The position numbers and the translations under genes were made by a program. A stretch of DNA of 64,000 bases, taken from positions 2,294,001 to 2,358,000 of the forward strand of contig CM114271.1 of NCBI GenBank assembly GCA_050084515.1, given 5' to 3'. This document shows, piece after piece, positions 1 through 11,024 of the stretch; within the stretch, counting starts at the first letter, position 1, and each line of letters starts with the position of its first letter. This DNA is from Blasia pusilla (Eukaryota; Marchantiophyta; Marchantiopsida; Blasiales). Below the pieces are notes generated by a model, which saw nothing but the letters and a program-made list of their open reading frames with translations, did no database searches and was not told the DNA's origin.

Positions 1-445
1 GTTAGGGCGATTTCTTCCATGGGCACTCTGGTTCTTGGGTGCGCTTGAAAGTTGAAACCCTTCCGTGCCTCGGGATGCAGTGCGGGTGGATTGCAGCTGC
101 CCAGTCGCGTGCTGGACAGACGGTCGTCTCCAGAGAACGTGGGAGAAGACTGCAGTGTTGTTGTTGAATTTGATGGCAGGGTAGAGACGCGTTTGTCCGT
201 TTGCTGTCTCCTCCCCACAGCTCACATCCCGCGTAGGGAATGATGTGGAGTTGCGGGCGTGTGGGGCATGGGATGGCGCAGTGGCGCACCGAAGGAGCTA
301 GACACGACGAGAACAATGAACGCGAAGAGTGAGTTCCGAATGGGATGGGTTAAAAGATATTGTATTGATATCCCAGTCACAAAAAATACACATCGAATTT
401 TTGCGTAGAATGTCCTACGACTAAAATGCCTGCAATCCGGTGAGG
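1..445. other. 3' flank of the DeSI-like gene
   Basis: This stretch lies downstream of the minus-strand DeSI-like gene and probably holds its 3' UTR. A 104-codon minus-strand reading frame (2-316) has no recognisable domain, so I treat it as chance. I see no other gene here. Confidence 0.4.
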
Positions 446-1135
446 TCAGGTGACGACCTCTGCCATTCTCTTCAAGTCGGCTTCACTCAACCTCTGATGC
501 ATCAATTGCGCATCACCGTTCGGTGGCGTCAGTAGTGGAACCTCATCTTGGTCATTCTTGCCGCTTGAATGATCATGGCCATTTTCAGTTTCAGAGCCAG
601 TGGGATCTTCAGCTGAAGGCGTGACTGTCGTCACCTGAAGACCCTCGGGCAGCAAACAATTGCAAAACCTACCTATCCTCGCAAGCCTGTTCACCCAGCC
701 AGGAATGTCCTTGCCAGTTAACCTACAGCATATATCATTCGAGAAGTGGTTGCAGTTCTTTGAAATCAGATGGTAAGTGTCTCCGTTATACTGGTCGGCG
801 CAGGCCTCCATGAACTTATGGCATTCCTCGTGTGTCATGTCCGTAGTCCCTAACAAGACGCTACTGCGAAAAGTAAATCCTGGACAATGGCGCGGATCGA
901 CTTCAAATACTCCGCTGGTAGGGAAGTCGTGCGCACCGAAAGCATACTCCACATCATGCACTTCAATTCCCGAGTGGAAAATCCCGAGCCCAAACCAATA
1001 GCAATAGTCATTCATCGGCGTCAGATCGTAGACATTGAGATAGATGGGCACGCGAGTTTTGCCACTGCTTGGGGAGGAGCCCGACGCCGGGACAACAGCA
1101 CTTCCTCGCATTCTCTCCAGTCGAGTGTTTGTCAT
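446..1135 (-). CDS. DeSI-like PPPDE-domain isopeptidase
   Basis: An uninterrupted 229-residue frame encodes a PPPDE (DeSI) papain-fold cysteine peptidase, a family that removes SUMO or ubiquitin from proteins. The domain spans about residues 29-165. It opens with VPIYLNVYDLTP, then gives the catalytic His54 in GIFHSGIEVH followed by VEYAFGAH, and the nucleophile Cys128 in KNCNHFSNDI. The conserved GKDIPGWVNRLA follows. These blocks and the His-Cys order are the family signature. The C-terminal 60 residues are acidic and polar, probably disordered. Plant members usually have introns; this one has none inside the coding region. The start is the first ATG of the frame; a second ATG at residue 9 is also possible. 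The substrate cannot be told from sequence. Confidence 0.9.
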   Translation of the reverse strand: MTNTRLERMRGSAVVPASGSSPSSGKTRVPIYLNVYDLTPMNDYCYWFGLGIFHSGIEVHDVEYAFGAHDFPTSGVFEVDPRHCPGFTFRSSVLLGTTDMTHEECHKFMEACADQYNGDTYHLISKNCNHFSNDICCRLTGKDIPGWVNRLARIGRFCNCLLPEGLQVTTVTPSAEDPTGSETENGHDHSSGKNDQDEVPLLTPPNGDAQLMHQRLSEADLKRMAEVVT

Positions 1136-2021
1136 TACCGACCGTCGATTGCTGCGCGGACTCCGACCAACAACTCAACTCACGCTGCAACCGCACAATT
1201 CCAGTCATCCAGGTAGGGCTCACAGATTCACATCACACAATCAGTCAACCCAAGAAGCCTGTCTGATTCCATACTCGATTCCCACACCCTCATCGTTCAG
1301 GCCTCTCCACCGCCTCGACTATCGTTCCAACCCTCCTCACGTTACAGGAGACCAATTCAGCCCATCCAGGTGCGAGCACTCTAGGATTTTGCAGAGTCAA
1401 CCTACCCGAACAAGCTGTCCCTCTCCGATTACCCTCCCACTATCACCATCACAACCATCGTCGTCGTCGTCGTCGCTCACCTCCGCCTCAAGCCTCGCGA
1501 TCTCCCACGCGACTCGATTTCTTCCTCCGTCGTCCGTCCCTGCGCGTCCTCTTAACTCGTTTCCTCCATGTGCGAGATCTCCTCGCCTCCTGCTTCACTT
1601 GGCTTCCTTTCTGATGCACTCCTTCCTCCTCCTCCCGCGCTCCTGGTTTCGCCTCCGCCGCTCTACCTGCCCACCCGCGCACTTCGTTCCGCTTCTCCCC
1701 TCCCGCGCACTTCGCTTCGACTCTTCCGCTCTCCTTCTGCGCACTCCGCTTCGACTCTTCCGCTCCTCCTCCTCCTCCCCTCCCGCGCGCGCCTTCCCTT
1801 CGATTCTTTCGCTCCCCTCCTGCCCTCTTCGCTCCAATCCTCCGCTCCTCTGCGCTTCCGCGCTCTTCGCTTCGATACTCCTGCTCCCCTCCCCTCCCCT
1901 CCCCTCCTCTCCTCTCCTCTCCTGCGCACTCCACTTCGATTCTGCTTCTGCGCGATCCGTTTCGCTTCGTTTCTCAGACTCGCGCTGCTGCTGATCTTCC
2001 TTCGCGCTCGCTCTCGCCCTC

Positions 2022-2058
<37 letters not shown>
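2022..2058. repeat. (CA)n(GA)n microsatellite
   Basis: A short CA run continues into about 15 GA units. It sits in the promoter side of the DeSI-like gene. Confidence 0.9.
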
Positions 2059-2061
<3 letters not shown>

Positions 2062-2112
2062 CACCAATCGCGACGCGAAGATGACAGGGAGAGGTATGCA
2101 GAGGACAGGGCG

Positions 2113-2144
2113 TGAGAGAGAGAGAGAGAGAGAGCGAGAGAGGG
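2113..2144. repeat. (GA)n microsatellite
   Basis: A second GA array with one CGAG interruption, about 55 bp beyond the first. Together they form a GA/CT-rich promoter-type block. Confidence 0.9.
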
Positions 2145-2160
2145 AGGGGGAGTCGTAGGA

Positions 2161-3325
2161 GGGAGGGGGGACTTCCTCTGTTGAGTACGATGACGACTGG
2201 GCTCGCTGTCTCCAGCTGGGAAGGACACCGATGCAATCTGTGCTCTGGACTTATGCATCCTCTCGTCCCTCTGACCCCCGCCCGCGCGTGGTACGCATCC
2301 TCCTCTGGTTTGGCAGGGTTGACCTGGGATTAACTCGGGATGCCTGTCGCTTCACTTAACTTGGAAGACACGGTAATTGCGCAAGCACCGGCTAAACTAA
2401 CGAGTTTCCGCAGGTAACCGGTAAATTTTGACCGGTTTGGGGCCTCTCCGAAGAAGGGGAAGAAATTCACAAGTGTGCGGCCAAAAGTTATTAAGAAGGT
2501 GTAAGAGAGATAGGTGGAAAAAACACACCTTGAGATGATGTATTGTAAATCTAGAAGTAGAAAGGAAATGATTAAAGTGGTGTAGAGTAGTTAGTAGTAA
2601 GTGAGTTTGAAAAGGGATAAAACATCATGTGCACTTAGAAAGTTATGGATGGTATATTTCAGGTGATATTGGGGAAAATGTTGACATGGATGACCTACAA
2701 GTGAAGAGTGTTGTAATAGAAAATGACTTTGGAGTAACCTTAGTAGTCATTCTAGTTTGAAAGCAAAATGCTGAATGGAATTTTGTGGACAGCCTAAATG
2801 TTTGGAGTGTTGTGTAATGTATGAATATTACCTTAGATGGATATATTCATTGCAGGCATGGACAATGATACTGAAGTGAGTTTGAATGAACGTGACATGT
2901 GCTTGGGGCAGGGGTAAGTGCAAAATTTTTAGTGGAGTTATAATGGTGAGTAGATGAATGCTTTGAAGACTATTTGTGTTGTATGTGTGGCTGTCATAGG
3001 TTGCGGTGAAGAAGAAATAGATTTTTGGGTGGATTTTAAAAACAGATATCATGTTATTTTTGGAATACATAATGGAAGGAACAATAAAGCATGAAATAGT
3101 AAGTTGGTTTACATAGAACTGAAGTGAGTGAAAAGTAGGCAGATCAATAGATAAAGATGAAATAGGAGATATACATGCTTATAAAGTATAGAGTACTTGT
3201 AGAGGTCTGCTCATACATAGAAAGTACTCTAATAAATTATATTAGTCGTATACCAACACAAGAATAAAAGTTCTTACAAAGTTATAGTGGGATAGAAGTA
3301 TTGTCTATCGAAAAGCAATAGCATT
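2161..3325. other. intergenic, no gene seen
   Basis: AT-rich spacer between the DeSI promoter region and element 1. I see no coding pattern, RNA gene or clear repeat. Confidence 0.5.
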
Positions 3326-3329
3326 GCTT
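3326..3329. repeat. target-site duplication GCTT (left, element 1)
   Basis: GCTT directly precedes TGTCACG at the left end of element 1. The same four bases follow the right-end GACA at 11797-11800. Confidence 0.85.
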
Positions 3330-3843
3330 TGTCACGTCTTTTAGGATAGATCGGTGAGATCTAATAGAACGCCTTCATGAGTAGTGGAGGACACGCCTAG
3401 TAGGTCAAGGGTGACCTGTTGAGGCCCTTGGAAACCTGAGATAGCAGGTTTCCCCTTCGTTTCGGCTCATTTGGAGCCATATTGAGGAACTTACTATTTT
3501 AGGTAAGTACCATTTTGAGTATATGATCGACTTACTATTTTTGGTAAGTGGCCCTTGACTTCCTACATCAGGTCAAGAGCCAAGGAGGTGACTTGGGAGC
3601 ATAGGTTACCATGGAGAGAGCTTGGGAGAAGGGAGGGGTATACCTCAAGGAGAGAGAGCTTGAGAGCTCATTCTCTCTTTGTTGAACCTCTTGGCATGAG
3701 GCGGCGGAGCTATGGTACCTTGCCTTGTGAGTGTAACCCAAGCCTCTCATTAGGAGAGTGGGTTTGGGTTGACATGAGAGAGAGTCCACACCTTTGAGAG
3801 CTATGGTGTGAGATGGTGGAGAGAGAGATTGGATCTTACTTTA
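3330..3843 (+). repeat. left terminal block B (element 1)
   Basis: A 514-bp block matches 11155-11668 base for base except for scattered substitutions. The match starts at TGTCACGTC and stops at CTTACTTTA. It is followed by CAAAGAGAG, not by A. It probably carries promoter and RNA start signals, but I see no certain TATA box. Confidence 0.9.
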
Positions 3844-5415
3844 CAAAGAGAGAATGAGAGAATGAGAGAGTGAGAGAGCTTCATGGGGGAGCTCGCTCGT
3901 CACTCGCTTTTTTTGCAGGTTGGGGACCGTGTTCCCCGTTCAGCGGCTCATGGGAGTGCTCACCGGAGCAAGGGCTGGTTTCATTATTCTTTGCATTTGC
4001 CGATTTTTCGTGTGGAAGAGTGGCGCGCGGAAGCGCTGCCCAATTTCTGATAGGGATTGAGTATGGGGACAGGTTGCCCCATGCTGGTGCTCTCGAGAGC
4101 ACCATGTAGCTTGCTGATTTGTATTTTTACAGATGTTACATTTTGTTGGGAGAAATCAGCGGAGCGCTGCGAATTTTTTGTGTAGGAGAAAGAGACATTG
4201 GGCTTTACGACAGTCCCGTCAGTTTTACTGAAATTTTTGATTCTAAATATTTTTGATGCTGGCAAGATCGTGAAATTTGTGCACGTTGTGCAAGAAAAAT
4301 AGTGCACAATTTGGAGTTGTCCATTGAGCAAAAAGTTATGGTCAATCTTGTAAAGCTGCCATTGCTAGGCGATTTTTAGGTTAAATCGTGCAAATCCTAA
4401 ATTCGCCACACTCCCAAATCGTCGCCATCATAGTCACCGTCAACGGTCGACGGTCAACCGTCACCGTCATCAGTCGGCCGTCACCATCAGCGGTCAACCG
4501 TCATTGTCAACGGTCAACCGTCCATTGTCCTCCCTTTGGGTGCCATTGCCGCCATTACGGAGTGGAGGGTCTTCCACGGCGTTCGTTGATTCCTTGACTT
4601 GCGTTGCCACCACGTACTTTGTTTTGGCCGCCACCGTCATCGCATTTCTTCATCAACCAATGAAGGAGATGACCTCCGGTTATGGTGTTTGAGTTTTGAT
4701 TTCATGCTGCTATGTTGTGATTGGTAGCCGCTCGGCGGACGATCGAGTATCGTGCCGTGACGCCGTGAGCCGTAAGCCGCAACGCCGCGCCGATTGCCCA
4801 CCGCCCGTGCCGCTCGTGGCCGCACCGCACCGTCTCAATCGCGGAGCCGCACCGTCATTGTGGAGCAGAGTGTGGGATTATTATTGATTGAGGAGGGTAT
4901 GCCGCCGAGTGCCGCATCCCACCATCGAGGGCCGTGCCGTTCGTAGCCGTTCCGTGCCGCCTGCAACGCCGCACCGTTCCGCTGGGACCGCATTATCTAT
5001 CGAGGAGTTTTGAGCAGCATCAGTATGGGAGGAGTATGACTTGCTGATTGGAGGAGTTGTCTCCACGATCGAGTTGGGGTCGAGATTCGCAGTTGTTGAG
5101 GAGCGACATCGACATGTGTTCAGGTTACCCATTCTGGTCCTTTACCCTGCACGTGTGAGGGATTCTGGGATTTATTTGGGGATATTGGGTGTGTGGATGC
5201 TGAGAGCATCATTTATATATGTGGTTTAGGGGACATAGACCTGTGTGGGATGTCCGGAGTGAAGGGTAGGTTGTCGATGAGATGATAGCCTGGTCGATTT
5301 GCCGCACCACGCCGCGTGTTGCCGCACGTTACACGTCTCGGGGAGAGAGAGTGTAGATCGAGTGCCGCATGTTTGGGATGAGTGATTGAGGGATTCCTCA
5401 CGAGGTTCAGAGTGA
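3844..5415 (+). other. untranslated leader of element 1
   Basis: About 1.6 kb between block B and gag has no convincing coding frame. No tRNA primer-binding site starting TGG directly follows block B. It holds a short array built on GTCAACGGTC and close variants (about 4435-4530) and then a GCCGC-rich part (about 4720-5000). A long leader is also present in element 2 (35811-37296). Confidence 0.6.
4435..4530. repeat. GTCAACGGTC short tandem array
   Basis: Roughly nine degenerate copies of a 10-base unit related to GTCAACGGTC. GTTGAC/GTCAAC cores alternate with ACCGTC. It lies in the leader of element 1; its function is unknown. Confidence 0.6.
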
Positions 5416-6357
5416 TCAGGTGAGAGGGGCACGAGGGTCATCACGGAGTCCGTTCGGGACTTTGAGAGGCGAGGTGGTGAACCCGAGAGTAGCTCTAGAG
5501 GTTTTACGCGGAGTGGCGCGAGGTTCCGAGGGTCTCCACGTGAGGGACCACCTCGACCTCCTTCTGTGTCATCGTCAGACGAGGGGGAGGTTGTAGAGGA
5601 GTTTGTGAGCACATCGCCACACGTTGTGAGTGGTCCTACCAGTTGGGCATACGAGATGGACGACCGGGGTAGAGGACATCGTAGGTTTACAGGTGCAGTA
5701 GGCACGATTGAGTTGCACGATTTTATAGCAGAGTTTAGGAGTTGGTGCGACTCCCAACGTGCCAGGAACTCTAGAGAGTTCAACCCATTTACAGCATGGA
5801 ACGGTATGTTCCAACATTTAGAGGGGGCGCCCATGGACGATTACCATGAGTTCTCTCGGAGAAATGCATGTGAGATCGAGGCGTGGAGGCTCTACTATGA
5901 CCCACATTATGTGTCATGGACGGAGCCGTTCCCAGATGAGGAGGAGGAGTCAGGAGAGGCTACTGCCTCTTCTACTAGTGACGTTTTAGGAGGAGTCACT
6001 CGCACGGGAGCAATTGCACCGTCTAGTCGGGTTCGTCCCAGGTTCAACCCTGTGGTTGAGTTCTTTGCTGAGTTGAGGGCGAGCTACCAGGGGGTACGGA
6101 CGGAGAAGTTGTGGAGCATCCACGACTTCCAGAGGCGCCCGGGTGAGAGTGCCATCACTTGGCCTAGTGATTTGATTGAGGGACATGTCCATGCAGAGGA
6201 TACTCCCGTTCCTGACATTTCTATGGAGAGGAGTGTTATGGTAGCTGCATCATTCCGTGGAGGAGAGGTGTGTGGGGCTCGGACCGAGGAGCTTCAACGA
6301 TTCCCCGATGAGCACGCAGGCACCATGGCATGGAGCGCGGCGTTTGCACAGGCGTGA
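5416..6357 (+). pseudogene. gag (capsid part) of element 1
   Basis: The frame is open from 5416, just after a stop, to 6357 but has no ATG at its head. It aligns with gag of element 2 through shared pieces such as GFTRSG, GAVGTIEL, PMDDYHEF and EIEAWR. The end resembles the gag segment KTEKLRSLQEFERKTGES of element 2 (here RTEKLWSIHDFQRRPGES). After that the frame degenerates and ends without a CCHC knuckle. The methyltransferase starts almost at once. This shows an internal deletion of roughly 1.3 kb relative to element 2, removing gag C-terminus, knuckle and protease. Confidence 0.75.
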
Positions 6358-6394
6358 TGGGTCTGAGGAACCCGAGGTAGCAGGGAGTGCTACG

Positions 6395-7400
6395 ATGACA
6401 CCCTTGGATACCACACCCATTGTGTGGTGTACCCTGGAGGAGGGTATTCGAGTGTTAGATCTCTTTGGAGGGATTAGCACCGGGTTAGGTGCTGTTTTGC
6501 AGGCATGAGTGAAGAAATCTGGCCAGCACTGTATGTGGAGAGTGATGATGTTGCAGGGCGCGTCTCACTACGACATGTGGCGCAATTACGCCCACGTTTT
6601 CCCGACTTATTATGCGTCCGCGTCTGAGGATACCGAGTTCCCTACCGAGGATATTTTTTGTTGGGGCGCAGGACTTAGAGCGGTAGGGACCATTGATTTG
6701 GTCATTTCCGGTTGGCCATGTTAGGGCCAATCGAGTCGGACGAGGCAAAGCGGCGGGTTGGCGACACTCGGTCCAGGTTGTTTTGGGAGATGTTGAGGGT
6801 CTTACGGCAGTTGCAAGAGCACCAGTCTCGTTCTCTAGCCTTCATTCTCGAGAATGTGCCGATCTTAGGAGACTCCAAGTCACGGGTCGTGACGAGTGCT
6901 CATCAGGTGCGTGCCTGGATCGGCCCAGCAGTGTTCTTGGATGCGGCGAGGGTAGGTTCTAGAGCCCATCGCCCGCGTCTATGGTGGACAAACTTGGTGC
7001 CCCATGCGTTGTTATGGAGGGCGTATGCGAGAGTGGAGCGCCCCTCCCCTTTGTTAGTGGATTCCATTCTGGATCCAGGTCGTCGATCACAGGCAGTGAG
7101 GCACGATGATCGACCACCGCTGATTGTGGTCAACAGGGTAGGCAGGTCGCGGGCAGCCTTGCCCACGTTTGTGAGTTTTCCCGCTTCCTATGCATACAAG
7201 GAGGCCGGTCCTGGCTTGGTTTGGGATGACCAGGTTCAGCGGTTGGTGGAGCCCAACGCCGACGAGAGAGAGCGAGCGATGGGATTTCCCACAGGAGTGA
7301 CGGCAGTACCATCAGTGTAAGAGGCATCACGACGCCATGTCTTGGGTCAGGCGATGGACTGGCGCTTGACATGGATCCTCGGCTTGGGAGTGGTGAGCAA
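6395..7400 (+). pseudogene. DNMT3-type cytosine-5 DNA methyltransferase domain of element 1
   Basis: Pieces of a C5-cytosine methyltransferase appear in the normal motif order. Motif I is VLDLFGGISTGLGA (about 6443-6485). An AdoMet-side ALYVESDD follows in another frame. Motif IV is DLVISGWPC, where the residue after PC is a TAG stop instead of Gln. Motif VI is ILENVP, and a block DAARVGSRAHRPRLWWTNL matches the motif VIII region of DNMT3-type enzymes. The C-terminal RERAMGFPTGVT and RRHVLGQAMDW fit motifs IX-X. Several stops and frameshifts make it inactive. The motif order is not the rearranged order of plant DRM enzymes. Such domains have been reported in some algal and dinoflagellate retrotransposons. 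Confidence 0.85.
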
Positions 7401-7734
7401 CGCGTCATATGAGATCGCGACATATCACAACGGTTGCGTTGGTGAGCCCCATGCCTACCGAGACGGTGGAGGCAGTGGCTGGGGGCGAGACCCGAGGAGA
7501 TCTACGCACCAGGGGAGATCGGGAGAGACACCCTTGGACTTCTTGGGATGTTTTGAAGGTACGCAAGGAGATGATAGCCACAGCATCGAGCGTGGTTTCG
7601 GGCACTGCACGTGGAGGAGATCAGAGTTTGCAGTTGGCTGCAGGAGAGCGGCCGAGTGTTGTTGTTCAAGAGGGGTTGCACCATAGCAACCACCGATACC
7701 GCGCCGGAGAGTCCCTCGTAGTCACGATGGAGAC

Positions 7735-8745
7735 TTGGGAGCCGATATGGGCCCTAAGTTGACAGGGGAGGAGAGCGGCGCCGAATACATCGTTCCTCGA
7801 AGTTATAGGAGCGCTGCGTTTAGCATGGAGGATTTGGGTACGTTGAAGGGACCGGGGATCCGCATTGAGTTGTCGAGTGATATGCCGATCTTCCGACGAC
7901 CCTACAGGTCTGATGATATGGAGAGGGCTCTGATTCAGAGTAGGAGCCAGGACTTGGTCGGAGCAGGACTAGTGGAGATGTCGCATGGGGAGTATGCATC
8001 TGCCACTATCATGCCCGCCAAGAAGGATGTGCATGGCAACTGGACGGATAGGCGGATGTGTGGGGATTACCGACCTATCAATCGGCAAACGAAGTCCGAT
8101 AGGTATGCCATGCCCACCCCTGAGGAGATCTTTGATGCGATTGGTAACGCAAAGGTCTTGATTCATTGATTTCGAGCCGGATACCATCACCGCCTATCGA
8201 TTGGAGGACAGGCAGAAGACGGCATTTTGGGGCATCGATCCTCACGGGAAGGATTGTTTGTACCAGTGGTGGTTCTTACCATTTGGGTTAAAGAACGCCA
8301 CGGCTGAGTTTCAGAGGGTCATGGATAGGATCTTGGCTGGTCTGGATTTTGCTAGGTGTTATATTGATGACATTGTAGTCTTTAGCGCCACGGTTGAGGA
8401 GCATGAGCAACATCTAGAGGAGGTGTTTTGACGATTGCAATTACATGGGCTGAAGCTACATCCAGGCAAGTGCAAGTTCTTCTATGACCAGATTGAGTAC
8501 TTGGGTCATACGATATACCCAAGGGGGCCTTGGTGTTCAGAGCGAAGGAAGAGGCTATCTCACGCATTCCACGCCCTACAGATGTGAGCCGTGTTCGCGC
8601 ATTCATGGGATTGGCGAACTTCTATCGGCGATACGTCAAGGGATTCAGTTCGATTGCGAAGCCGCTGACCTTGCTGACCAAGGTGGATCACGAGTGGCAC
8701 TGGGGGAATGAGCAGGAGCGAGCATTTCGATTGCTCAGGGGATAG
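7735..8745 (+). pseudogene. reverse transcriptase of element 1
   Basis: Two main open pieces cover the Ty3/gypsy RT fold. The first gives the fingers region with RRMCGDYRPINRQT. It ends where the LDLRAGYH block should be; only FRAGYH survives in another frame. The second gives PFGLKNATAEFQRVM and the catalytic YIDDIVVFS. The thumb and connection follow in a third frame with RAFMGLANFYRRYVKGFS. At least three frame breaks separate the pieces, so no functional product is expected. Confidence 0.88.
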
Positions 8746-9214
8746 GTTGGCGTCCGCACCCATCTTGAGGAGACCGATCAGGGGGCGTCCTTTCCAGTTG
8801 CACACATATAGGAGCATGTTGGGGCTTGGAGCGGTGCTCACCCACCATGATGATGAGGGTAGAGAGTTCGTGGTGGCTTCCGCTAGCCGCTCGAACAACG
8901 CTGCAGAGGCGAAGTACAACTTGTATGAGGGTGAGTGCTTGGCTGCGGTGTGGGTTGTCGCGCATTTCAGGTGTTACTTATTCGGAAACCCCTTTACCAT
9001 CATCACTGATCATCAACCACTGAAGTGGTTGATGGAGTCCGACAAGCTTACAGGGAAGCTTGCGAGATGGGCTCTGTTGTTGCAGGAGTATGATTTTCAG
9101 GTGGTACATAGACCTGGGACGCTCAACCAGGATGCAGATGGGTTGAGTCGTAACCCATGCCTGAGTCAGCGAGATGCGACTGGAGCTCGATGGCATGGAG
9201 AGAGTGATGAGTAG
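8746..9214 (+). pseudogene. RNase H of element 1
   Basis: The frame shows ILRRPIRGRPFQLHT, LGLGAVLTHHDDEG, YEGECLAAVW, ITDHQPLKWL and DADGLSRNPC, the usual RNase H order of Ty3/gypsy polymerases. The first catalytic Asp, kept in element 2 as LHTDWS, is changed here to LHTYRS. Glu (YEGE) and the second Asp (TDHQ) remain. Confidence 0.85.
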
Positions 9215-9250
9215 TCGGTGCCAGGATAGCACGCGTCAGCCTATTTAGGC

Positions 9251-10600
9251 ATGTTGGCTATGGAGAGCCAGAGTGTGGAGACTTCGATGGCGAGGTCTAG
9301 TGGAGAGTCCTTGGATCCCGAGGCCAGTGAGGACACGACAAGTGGCCGACATATTCATGATGATGGAGTATTCTTAGAGTACCTTCGTACTGGCAGCCTT
9401 GCAAGCACCATGGATACTAGAGAGCGGGATCGGATCCTACAGCGGGCCAGACGGTTCCGTTGGGAGGGGACACATATTTTGAGGGTTTGGGAGGATGGCA
9501 GAGTACGCTTAGTGCCGCATCCTTCACAGAGAGCACGACTAGTGCAGCATGCCCACAAGGAGTTGGGTCACTTTGGGGTGAAGCGGACGTATAGCTTGCT
9601 CCACATTCAGTATTGGTGGCGAGGCATGCAGAATGACGTTCAGCAATTTGTTGCCAGGTGCATGGTGTGTGATCGGGTCCGAGCATCGTTCAATGCTCCG
9701 ACTCCACAGTTGCATCCATTACCGATCATGGGCTTAGGGTATAGATGGATTTTGGATTTTGCAGGACCTTTGCCCTTGACGGAGCGTCACAGTCGTTATG
9801 TGTTGGTGATGGTCGAGCACTTCTCAAAGTGGATCGAGTTGGTTGCATTGCGACAAAGCGAGTGAGGGAGTAGCTTATGCCTTCCTTGACAGAGTCTTTG
9901 AGTCATTATGGCGCACCGGCGGAGTGTGTTGAGACCAGGGTACCGAAGTTTCGCGGTGAGTTCCAGGCCTTGTGTGATCGGGGGGCGATTCGACCACCGC
10001 CACGACGCGAGATCATCCTGAGGCGGATGGATTAGCGGAGATAGTTGTGCAGACGGTGAAGAGGGTTTACGCAAGTATGGCTTGCGAGAGAGGTCACCTA
10101 GGAGATTGGGACTTCAGTTGCCATGGTTGGCGATGGGATCTGATTCAGCGAGCACGCATCCTTAGCGTCTTTTTCACCGTATTTGCTACTTTATGGCGAG
10201 CCGATTTACTGCGGCCATTCGTCGAGATCTTTGGTGAGGTTTGAACCTTGATGACCAGATGTATGGGTGCGAGCATGTTCTCGAGGGCTGAGTTATTTCG
10301 AGAGTGATGCCCATGGCGTTCGAGAACTTGGCGATTGCACAAAGATCGGATACGTTGAGATATGCGACTATTCGTGGTGGTGGTTATCGACCAACTATCC
10401 GGAGGTTTCATCAAGGAGATTATGTCTACTTGCGCAGACGGCACCAACGGCGTTGGATGTGATCGCAGGCGCACTATCCGAGAGTGCGTGACATTTTGCC
10501 ATCGGGTGTTCTCTTCTTGTTGGAGGGACGCGATGGTATGGTATGGAAGGACCATGTGCGTAATTGTGCGCCATGTCACCTTCCTAACATTGATGGTACT
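9251..10600 (+). pseudogene. DDE integrase of element 1
   Basis: The 204-codon frame 9251-9865 carries the HHCC zinc domain (HKELGHFGVKRTY ... CMVCDRV) and the start of the catalytic core with its first Asp in LDFAGPLP. The frame then breaks. The second Asp, seen in element 2 as VLTDQGT, is lost here by point changes. The third motif survives only partly. Later pieces in other frames match the C-terminal half of element 2's integrase. The enzyme would have joined element cDNA to chromosomal DNA; this copy is dead. Confidence 0.85.
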
Positions 10601-10641
10601 GAAGAGATCCGAGCTTAGCGATAGTTCATGCGGGCTTGCGT

Positions 10642-10782
10642 TGTATGTTGTGTAGTTACGCCGTGTAGTGCGCCACGATGCTAGTCTATGATGGGTGTTC
10701 GAGAGGATGGCATATGGCATGTTTGACGCCACCTCTCACTAGGGTTCCTCAGGGACAATGGATGTGTCCCAGATGTACATAG
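10642..10782 (+). pseudogene. PHD finger remnant at the integrase C-terminus (element 1)
   Basis: A C4HC3 zinc finger can be followed to a terminal stop: CMLC, then MLVYDGC, GWHMAC and WMCPRC. One zinc-binding Cys is changed to Tyr (MLVY instead of MLVC), and a stop lies between the first two Cys pairs. The intact counterpart is in element 2 (28655-28789). Presence in both elements shows the finger is part of the element design and not a chance fusion. Confidence 0.8.
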
Positions 10783-10886
10783 AGAAGGTAGTTCTACATT
10801 CCGACTTGTATCTGTGACATGGATGACAAGGAGGCGACTAACGATGGGGCCACATGAGCATCCGGTTTTCTTGCTCTTAGCGTCGA

Positions 10887-10953
10887 ATCGAAAAAAAAGA
10901 AAGCAAATAATTCTATTATTATTAATAGAATTTTCTGCTTTCTTTTTTTACGA
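10887..10953. repeat. AT-rich inverted repeat in the 3' UTR of element 1
   Basis: Two arms of about 29 bases, each joining an A or T run, a GAAAGC-like core and AATAGAAT, form a near-perfect stem with a very short loop. Element 2 has no counterpart at this place, so it may be a small insertion. Confidence 0.75.
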
Positions 10954-11011
10954 TGTATGTCATGGTAGGTAGGGATAGATGGCTATCTGGAGTTAGAGGG
11001 ACCTAACCACC

Positions 11012-11024
11012 AGCTAGGGGGGCG
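11012..11024 (+). promoter_or_regulatory. polypurine tract of element 1
   Basis: AGCTAGGGGGGCG stands right before block A. The same AGNTAGGGGGGCGA sequence stands before A in element 2, so it is conserved. It is the likely plus-strand primer, although it does not adjoin the outermost terminal sequence as it does in ordinary LTR elements. Confidence 0.6.

Larger units (their letters stand above)
1136..2160 (-). promoter_or_regulatory. GA-rich leader and probable promoter of the DeSI-like gene
   Basis: Upstream of the DeSI start, the minus strand is extremely GA-rich (plus strand CT-rich) from about 1590 to 1990. It then switches to CT-rich through two dinucleotide arrays. A purine-rich 5' leader is also seen before the NDPK start in this window (58617-58660), so this is most likely the 5' UTR and core promoter. 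Long open frames on both strands here (for example plus 1044-1994) are a product of the low-complexity composition. The transcription start is not located. Confidence 0.45.

Noticed and set aside
1044-1994. 316-codon plus-strand open frame rich in Ser, Pro, Leu and Arg
   Set aside because: It overlaps the DeSI gene and its CT-rich leader antisense; low-complexity composition explains its length and it has no domain.
3844-3870. tRNA primer-binding site after the left B block
   Set aside because: The sequence does not start TGG and matches no tRNA 3' end that I can recognise; element 2 also lacks one.
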